In this document: positions 21,441-26,555 of the stretch, one piece after another | How positions within the stretch are numbered: position 1 is the first letter of the stretch | Layout of the letters: each line of letters begins with the position of its first letter | NCBI GenBank assembly: GCA_964596065.1 | Contig: CAZQSM010000029.1 | Coordinates: 1 to 26,555, forward strand | Direction of reading: 5' to 3' | Source: SZUA-254 sp964596065 | GTDB taxonomy: Bacteria; Bacteroidota; Ignavibacteria; UBA10030; SZUA-254 | Length of the DNA: 26,555 bases | The notes under the pieces: generated by a model | Told to the model about the DNA's origin: nothing | What the model saw: the letters and a program-made list of their open reading frames with translations, nothing else | The model's database searches: none | Translations under genes and position numbers: made by a program

Positions 21441-22850
21441 TTATCGGGACATCGCGCGCCTCGCCACCAGCCGGTCGTAGAGGATCATCGCGATCGTCGA
21501 GACGATGCCGATCAGTCCCACCCAGTACCACATCCCGTTGGGATCGGCCGATCCGGGGCCTGGGATGAGCGTTCCTCCCTCCTTGTATCCGATGTAGTGT
21601 TCCACGAGCGGCCCGGCGATGATGCCGGCGAAAAACGTTCCGATCGCCACCGGGAGGAACGCGAACCCCATGTAGGTCCCCACCTGTTCCTTCGGCGCCA
21701 GGTCCGCCACGTACTCATAGTATCGCGGCGCCTGTATCGCCTCGCCGAGCGCGAAGACGATCATCGCGAACGCGGCGGGGGCGATCGTCACCGACAGCTC
21801 GACGGTCTCGACCGGGAGCCCCGAAGCCCCGAGCAGCCAGAGGACGCCGTTCATCACCGTCACCACCGGCCAGGCGAGCACCTGGGCCGGGCCCGCCGGC
21901 ATATGCGCCATCAGGAACCAGGAGGCCGACGCCAGCCCGAACCCGATCGTCATCGCCACCATCGGTTTCAGTTTTTTCGCGAGCGCGGTGGCCAGCACCG
22001 TGACGAGGATGATCGTCCAGGCGTCCACCGTCTCGAGGATCTCGAACCGGTCGAACTTCAGCACGTCGCGGATGTAGAACGGCATCGAATAGAAGATCTG
22101 CCAGAACATGATCCAGAAGCCGGAGAAGATCACCAGGAAGGAGATGAAGCGCAGGTTGCCGAACACCAGCAGCATGTCCTTCAGGACGCCCGACATCGCT
22201 TTCGGCGGGGGCGCGTCTGCGGGGCGTTTCGGCTCCTTGAAGAAGATGAGCGTCGCCACCAGCATCAGGAAGCTCGTCAGCGACGACATCACGAGCACAT
22301 AGGCGATCCCGGCGTTTTCCCGCACGGGCACGGCGAGGAACGGCCCGATCGCGCCGCCGATGTTGACCAGCATGTAATAGATCGAATAGCCGAGCGATTT
22401 CGTCTCGCCGGTGGTGGTCCGGGCGACCGTCCCGACGATCGACGGCTTGATGAGCGAACCGCCCACGGCGGTGACCATCAGCGCGATGATCATGTACGGG
22501 GTGGCCCCGATCGCGCCGGTCACGGCCTGGCCGGCCGGGAGCCCCGCGAATCCGATCATGAAGTAGCCGAGGGTGAAGATGGCGAAGCACGCCGTGAGGC
22601 TGCGCCGGAAGCCGTACCGGTCCACGACCGTTCCGGCGAGGATCGGGAGAAAATAGAGGAGGGTGTTGAAAAGGCTCCCGACGAGCCAGCCCGCTTTTTC
22701 CGGCCCGAGCCCGACCTGCTCGGCGACATAGACGGCGAGCACCGCCTTGCTGCCGTAGTAGGCGAGGCGCTCGAAGAGTTCGATGATGTTCGCGACCCAG
22801 AATGTCCGGCTGAAGCCGTCCCGGATCTTTGCCAGCATGCCTTCGGCCAT
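21441..22850 (-). CDS. MFS transporter of the POT/peptide-transporter type
   Basis: 469 residues, about 12 hydrophobic helices. Features of the proton-dependent oligopeptide transporter (POT/PTR2) group are visible: FWVANIIELFERLAYYGSKA in helix 1 (the ExxERxxYYG-like motif, here ELFERLAYYG), the loop DRYGFRRSL with cytoplasmic Arg/Asp, GGSLIKPSIVGTVARTT, and SLGYSIYYMLVNIGGAIGP. POT proteins import di- and tripeptides with protons; substrate here is inferred. The start ATG 22850 is chosen because CAGGAGAG (22855-22862) precedes it; a longer reading to 22925 lies over the promoter. It has its own promoter and terminator, so it is a single-gene unit divergent from pckG. Confidence 0.85.
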   Translation of the reverse strand: MAEGMLAKIRDGFSRTFWVANIIELFERLAYYGSKAVLAVYVAEQVGLGPEKAGWLVGSLFNTLLYFLPILAGTVVDRYGFRRSLTACFAIFTLGYFMIGFAGLPAGQAVTGAIGATPYMIIALMVTAVGGSLIKPSIVGTVARTTTGETKSLGYSIYYMLVNIGGAIGPFLAVPVRENAGIAYVLVMSSLTSFLMLVATLIFFKEPKRPADAPPPKAMSGVLKDMLLVFGNLRFISFLVIFSGFWIMFWQIFYSMPFYIRDVLKFDRFEILETVDAWTIILVTVLATALAKKLKPMVAMTIGFGLASASWFLMAHMPAGPAQVLAWPVVTVMNGVLWLLGASGLPVETVELSVTIAPAAFAMIVFALGEAIQAPRYYEYVADLAPKEQVGTYMGFAFLPVAIGTFFAGIIAGPLVEHYIGYKEGGTLIPGPGSADPNGMWYWVGLIGIVSTIAMILYDRLVARRAMSR

Positions 22851-22854
22851 TCGT

Positions 22855-22862
22855 CTCTCCTG
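22855..22862 (-). promoter_or_regulatory. ribosome binding site fixing the transporter start
   Basis: CAGGAGAG on the minus strand; the AGGAG core is six bases before the ATG at 22850. It excludes the 25 extra residues of the longer reading. Confidence 0.65.
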
Positions 22863-22894
22863 TCGTGAGTATGGCGATCCGCCCCAAGGGCCCA

Positions 22895-22925
22895 CGAAAG
22901 TAGTGAAATCGGGCCAGAGAATCAA
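22895..22925 (-). promoter_or_regulatory. promoter of the MFS transporter
   Basis: Minus strand TTGATT (22920-22925), 17 bases, TACTTTCG (22895-22902), close to the Bacteroidota TAnnTTTG form. Confidence 0.55.
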
Positions 22926-22940
22926 TGATCGCGCATATTA

Positions 22941-22971
22941 TTTCAATTTACCCCCATTTTCCGTATCTTCC
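22941..22971 (+). promoter_or_regulatory. promoter of pckG
   Basis: TTTCAA (22941-22946), 17 bases, TATCTTCC (22964-22971). The predicted start near 22976 gives a leader of about 50 nt. It is back to back with the transporter promoter. Confidence 0.45.
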
Positions 22972-23026
22972 CGCTACCTCCACACACCAATCGAACTTCG
23001 AGAACTCAACCCCGAGGAATAGAAGA

Positions 23027-24478
23027 ATGGCGAATTCCGCTCCGACAGCCAACCAAAAATTGAAATCGTGGGTCGACGAGATGGCCAAACTCTGCACCCC
23101 CGAGGCGATCCACTGGTGCGACGGCTCAGACGATGAATACCATGCAATGTGCGAGCAGCTCGTGGCGTCGGGCACGTTCATCCGCCTGGACCCGAAAAAA
23201 CGCCCGAACAGCTTTCTCTCCCGCTCCGACCCGGGCGACGTCGCGCGCGTCGAAGACCGCACGTTCATTTGCAGCGTTCGGAGGGACGGCGCCGGCCCCA
23301 CGAACAACTGGGTCGCCCCCGCCGAGATGAAGAAAAAACTCGCCGGCCTCTTCCAGGGCTGCATGAAGGGAAGGACGATGTACGTCATCCCGTTCAGCAT
23401 GGGCCCTCTCGGTTCGAAGATCTCGCACATCGGCATCCAGCTCACCGATTCCCCCTACGTCGTCGTGAACATGAAGATCATGACGAGGATGGGGAAAAAG
23501 GTGCTCGACGTGCTCGGGAACGGAAGCTTCGTCCCCTGCATGCACTCCGTCGGCGCCCCCCTCGCTCCCGGCCAGAAGGACGTCGCCTGGCCGTGCAACA
23601 AGGACCAGAAGTACATCGTCCACTTTCCGGAGGAACGGGCGATCTGGTCATACGGCAGCGGCTATGGAGGCAACGCGCTGCTCGGGAAGAAATGTTTCGC
23701 GTTGCGCATCGCCTCCAACATGGCCCGCGACGAGGGATGGCTGGCCGAACATATGCTGATCCTCGGCGTCGAGTCGCCCGANNNNNNNNNNNNNNNNNNN
23801 NNNNNNNNNNNNNNNNNNNNNNNNNNNNNNNNNNNNNNNNNNNNNNNNNNNNNNNNNNNNNNNNNNNNNNNNNNNNNNNNNGGACGCCGGAGCACCGCCG
23901 TGCCCCTCGTCTACCAGACCGTCAACTGGAATTTCGGCGTCTATATGGCCGCCACGATGGGATCCGAAACCACCGCCGCGGCCGGCGGCGCCGTGGGAAC
24001 CGTCCGCCGCGACCCCTTCGCGATGCTCCCCTTCTGCGGCTACCATATGGCCGACTATTTCAACCACTGGCTCCAGTTCGGCCGAAACCTCGGGAACCCT
24101 CCACGCGTCTTCGCGGTGAACTGGTTCCGCAAGGACTCGAATGGCAATTATCTCTGGCCGGGATACGGTGAGAACATGCGGGTTCTGAAATGGATCGTCG
24201 ACCGCGTTCGCGGCCGCGGTTACGCCATCGAGAGTCCGCTGGGATGGATGCCGACCTACGCCGACATCAACTGGGACGGCCTGAAATTTTCCGAGGAGGA
24301 TTTCAACGTGCTGATGTCGGTCGACGCGCAGGAGTGGAAGAACGAACTGCTCTCGCAGGAGGAGCTCTTCTCGAGGCTCTACGACCGCCTCCCGAAGGAG
24401 TTCATCTTCATGCGCGAGCTCATCCTGTCGTCGCTCTGGCGTTCCCCCGACAAATGGGAGCTCGCGCACGAGCGTTGA
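23027..24478 (+). CDS. pckG: phosphoenolpyruvate carboxykinase (GTP), interrupted by assembly gap
   Basis: Interconverts oxaloacetate + GTP with PEP + GDP + CO2 (gluconeogenesis or anaplerosis). Seen before the gap: LTPEAIHW-like CTPEAIHWCDGSDDEY, RVEDRTFICS, NNWVAPAEMKKKL, MYVIPFSMGPLGSKISHIGI and KKCFALRIASNMARDEGW. After it: GRRSTAVPLVYQTVNWNFGV, the tail of the FGGRR motif, then MLPFCGYHMADYFNHW and VFAVNWFRKD. The gap removes the nucleotide P-loop with the reactive Cys and the metal-binding region. Visible parts total about 449 residues against about 600 for the family, so roughly 450 bases or more are missing, not 100. The start ATG 23027 has GAGGAA seven bases upstream; an earlier in-frame ATG at 22925 lies over the promoter. 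Confidence 0.93.
   Translation: MANSAPTANQKLKSWVDEMAKLCTPEAIHWCDGSDDEYHAMCEQLVASGTFIRLDPKKRPNSFLSRSDPGDVARVEDRTFICSVRRDGAGPTNNWVAPAEMKKKLAGLFQGCMKGRTMYVIPFSMGPLGSKISHIGIQLTDSPYVVVNMKIMTRMGKKVLDVLGNGSFVPCMHSVGAPLAPGQKDVAWPCNKDQKYIVHFPEERAIWSYGSGYGGNALLGKKCFALRIASNMARDEGWLAEHMLILGVESPXXXXXXXXXXXXXXXXXXXXXXXXXXXXXXXXXXGRRSTAVPLVYQTVNWNFGVYMAATMGSETTAAAGGAVGTVRRDPFAMLPFCGYHMADYFNHWLQFGRNLGNPPRVFAVNWFRKDSNGNYLWPGYGENMRVLKWIVDRVRGRGYAIESPLGWMPTYADINWDGLKFSEEDFNVLMSVDAQEWKNELLSQEELFSRLYDRLPKEFIFMRELILSSLWRSPDKWELAHER
23782..23881. other. assembly gap (100 N)
   Basis: Exactly 100 N inside pckG, hiding the catalytic core. The flanks are in frame across it, but the family length shows the true gap is several times longer. 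Confidence 0.99.
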
Positions 24479-24541
24479 CGCGGCGGCCGGGCCGGTTCCC
24501 GCCCGCCTGACGTCCGCGCGACACGCGATGGATGGATCACG

Positions 24542-25582
24542 ATGAAGGCTGTTCTCTTCGACACATTCGGCGGCCCGGAGGTCCTCCGGTTTGACGCGGC
24601 GCCCGACCCCGTCCCGAAGCCGGGGGAGGTGCGGGTCAGGCTGAAGGCCGCCTCGCTCAACCACCTCGACCTTTTCCTCCGCGGGGGCGAGCGGGAGAAG
24701 AACATCCCGCTGCCGCACATCCCGGGGTGCGACGGCGCGGGCCTGGTGGACGCGATCGGCGGGGGCGTGACCTCTTTCCTCCCCGGCGACCGCGTCTATA
24801 TTTCCCCCGGGATGTCGTGCGGCACCTGCGACGCCTGCACGAACAGCCGGGAAACCTTTTGTCCGGCCTACCACGTCCTCGGGACCCGCGAGAACGGGAC
24901 CTACGCGCAGTATGTCTGCGTCCCCGAGCGCAACCTCGGGTTCCTCACCGACAAACTCACCTTCAACGAGGGGGCCGCAGTCCCGCTCGTCTTCCTGACC
25001 GCCTGGCACATGCTCGTGACGCGGGCCGAGGTCAAAGCCGGGGAAACGGTCCTCGTCCACGGAGCGGGAAGCGGCGTCGGTTCCGCCGCGATCCAGATCG
25101 CGAAGCTCCACGGCGCGCGGGTGATCGCCACGGCGGGTTCGGACGAGAAACTCGCGAAGGCGAAGGCGATCGGCGCCGACGAGACCGTCAATTACCGGAC
25201 GCGCGATTTCGCCGCCGATGTCCGGGTTCTCACCGGAAAGCGAGGCGCGGACGTGGTCTTCGAGCATACCGGCGGCGAGGTGCTCGCGAAATCGCTCACC
25301 GTCCTCGGCCGCGGCGGCAGGCTGGTCACCTGCGGCTCCACCACCGACTACATGGCGAGCGTCGACGTCCGCTACATTTATTCGCGGCAGCAGTCGGTCC
25401 TCGGTTCCTGGATGGGATGGCGGCACGAGCTGGACCACGTGATGAAGCTCTTCGACGCCCCGAACGGCCGCAAGCTCAACCCGGTCGTCGACAGCGTCTT
25501 TCCGCTGGAGAGGGCCGCCGACGCCCACCGCCATATGGAGGCGAGGAAGAATTTCGGAAAGATCGTCCTGGAGATCGTTTGA
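24542..25582 (+). CDS. zinc-binding alcohol dehydrogenase / quinone-reductase-like (MDR) oxidoreductase
   Basis: 346 residues of the medium-chain dehydrogenase/reductase family. The N-terminal GroES-like domain has MKAVLFDTFGGPEVL and HIPGCDGAG. A structural zinc loop is kept: C93-x2-C96-x2-C99-x7-C107. The Rossmann domain has VLVHGAGSGVGSAAIQIAKL (about 170-190). The usual catalytic-zinc Cys is Asn (N40 in SLNHLD), as in the quinone-reductase-like branch, so a NAD(P)H-dependent reductase without catalytic zinc is likely. The substrate is unknown. It starts 63 bases after pckG with no clear ribosome site, and a threonine dehydratase follows 52 bases later in the same direction; shared transcription is possible but no promoter or terminator is seen in either gap. 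Confidence 0.85.
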   Translation: MKAVLFDTFGGPEVLRFDAAPDPVPKPGEVRVRLKAASLNHLDLFLRGGEREKNIPLPHIPGCDGAGLVDAIGGGVTSFLPGDRVYISPGMSCGTCDACTNSRETFCPAYHVLGTRENGTYAQYVCVPERNLGFLTDKLTFNEGAAVPLVFLTAWHMLVTRAEVKAGETVLVHGAGSGVGSAAIQIAKLHGARVIATAGSDEKLAKAKAIGADETVNYRTRDFAADVRVLTGKRGADVVFEHTGGEVLAKSLTVLGRGGRLVTCGSTTDYMASVDVRYIYSRQQSVLGSWMGWRHELDHVMKLFDAPNGRKLNPVVDSVFPLERAADAHRHMEARKNFGKIVLEIV

Positions 25583-25634
25583 ACGCCCCGGCTCCCGGCA
25601 ACCGCCGCATCTCGCCGAACGAGGCGTCCCGCTG

Positions 25635-26555
25635 ATGGTCACCTTCCCCGACGTTGAAGACGCCGCCGAAGTCCTCAGGCCGGTCGCCCACCGGACCCCC
25701 CTCCTCTCGTCGCGCGCATTCAACGGGCTCACCGGCAACGAGGTCTGGTTCAAGGCCGAAAATTTCCAGCGTGTCGGCGCGTTCAAGTTCCGCGGAGCCT
25801 ACAATAAAATCCATTCCCTCGCGGCCGCCGAACGCGCGAAGGGCGTCATCGCCCACTCCTCCGGTAATCACGCGCAGGGCGTGGCCCTTGCCGCCGCGCT
25901 CCACGGCCTGAAGGCGGTGGTCGTGATGCCCCGCAATTCGGTGGCGATGAAGGTGGAGGCCACGAAGGGGTACGGAGCGGAGGTGGTCTTCTGCGGGGAC
26001 TCCACCGACGACCGCGAACGGGTCACGGCGGAATTGATCGCGGAGCGGGGATACGCGCTGATCCATCCCTACAACGATCCGATGCTCATCGCCGGGCAGG
26101 GGACGGCCGGGGCGGAGCTCTTCCACGACCTCAGGGACCTCGATTACCTCTTCGTGCCGGTGGGCGGGGGAGGACTCATTGCCGGTTGCGCGCTCGCGGT
26201 GAAGACCCTCTGTTCCGGCGTGAAGGTGATCGGGGTGGAAACCGACGGCGCAAACGACGCGTACCAGTCGTTCCGCGCGGGGAAGATCGTGAAGATCCCG
26301 AAAGCGACCACGATCGCCGACGGCATGCGCACGCTCTCCGTCGGTACGCTGAATTTCGAGATGATCAGGAAGTACGTCGACGACATCGTCACCATCCCCG
26401 ATTCGGCCATCTTTCCGATGATGAAGTTCTTCCTCGACAGGATGAAAATCGTCGTCGAACCGACCGGCGCCGTCGCCCCCGCGGCGGTGATGACCAACGT
26501 GCTCGGACTGGGGGGAAAGCGGGTCGCCGCGATCATCAGCGGCGGCAACGTGGAC
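25635..26555 (+). CDS. threonine ammonia-lyase / serine-threonine dehydratase-like PLP enzyme (3' end outside window)
   Basis: 307 residues visible, still open at the right edge. Fold-type II PLP enzyme: Schiff-base Lys in GAFKFRGAYNK (K51), phosphate-contacting SSGNHAQG (75-82), the glycine loop FVPVGGGGLIAG, EPTGAVAPAAV and, at the edge, SGGN. This combination is typical of threonine dehydratase (catabolic or serine racemase-like), which turns threonine into 2-oxobutyrate and ammonia. Whether a C-terminal ACT domain follows, which would separate biosynthetic from catabolic forms, lies beyond the window. The start ATG 25635 is the first start codon in a frame that is open back to the preceding gene; no ribosome site is evident. 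Confidence 0.88.
   Translation, partial: MVTFPDVEDAAEVLRPVAHRTPLLSSRAFNGLTGNEVWFKAENFQRVGAFKFRGAYNKIHSLAAAERAKGVIAHSSGNHAQGVALAAALHGLKAVVVMPRNSVAMKVEATKGYGAEVVFCGDSTDDRERVTAELIAERGYALIHPYNDPMLIAGQGTAGAELFHDLRDLDYLFVPVGGGGLIAGCALAVKTLCSGVKVIGVETDGANDAYQSFRAGKIVKIPKATTIADGMRTLSVGTLNFEMIRKYVDDIVTIPDSAIFPMMKFFLDRMKIVVEPTGAVAPAAVMTNVLGLGGKRVAAIISGGNVD

Noticed and set aside
23648..25786. 712-codon minus-strand frame opposite pckG and the MDR oxidoreductase
   Set aside because: It runs through the N gap and is antisense to three recognisable enzymes; the composition is typical of a GC-driven shadow.

Overview
The window is GC-rich, densely coded bacterial DNA, most likely from the Bacteroidota/Ignavibacteria side of the FCB group. 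The main evidence is two proteins that end in type IX secretion sorting domains with the NYPNPFNP signature. Supporting evidence is a promoter -10 element of the TAnnTT kind, GTP-type PEP carboxykinase and ThyX. I cannot name a genus. No rRNA, tRNA, CRISPR array, insertion sequence or phage gene is visible, and no gene-free stretch exceeds 300 bases. Three runs of exactly 100 N (14503-14602, 16306-16405, 23782-23881) are scaffold placeholders, each inside a conserved gene.

Layout: (1) 3-326, the tail of a secreted T9SS protein cut by the window edge. (2) 336-5927, minus strand, a tightly coupled operon reading mfd, an ATP-grasp ligase, a metallophosphoesterase and an Smr-domain protein. (3) 6060-11255, minus, a 1731-residue secreted protein with 14 Ycf48/BNR-type repeats (two putative seven-bladed propellers), SdrD-type B domains and a T9SS tail. 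(4) 11392-11817, plus, arfB-type ribosome-rescue hydrolase; 11865-12731, minus, thyX. (5) 12886-14683, plus, a coupled MutT-type Nudix, MutY-type glycosylase and Ogg-type glycosylase cluster, which is a complete oxidised-guanine (GO) defence set, followed by a saccharopine/lysine-dehydrogenase-like gene, a 46-residue small ORF and a secreted N-acetylmuramoyl-L-alanine amidase. (6) 16868-21327, minus, an iron island: a DtxR/MntR-type repressor with a palindrome over its own promoter, a membrane-anchored DtxR-FeoA fusion, a FeoB split into separate GTPase and permease genes, and a Tat-exported Rieske-like lipoprotein whose first box carries Tyr where a His cluster ligand is expected. (7) 21441-22850, minus, an MFS/POT transporter with a good terminator; divergent from it are pckG, a zinc-type alcohol dehydrogenase/quinone reductase and a threonine dehydratase that runs off the right edge.

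Two regions look most worth following. The Feo island has unusual architecture: split FeoB, FeoA present only as the tail of a membrane-tethered repressor-like protein, a Tyr-for-His Rieske protein, and two palindromes sitting on promoters. The promoter layout across the window is also consistent: five promoters read TTGnnn-N17-TAnnTT, and three genes have their ATG 6-7 nt after the -10 box, which predicts leaderless mRNAs.
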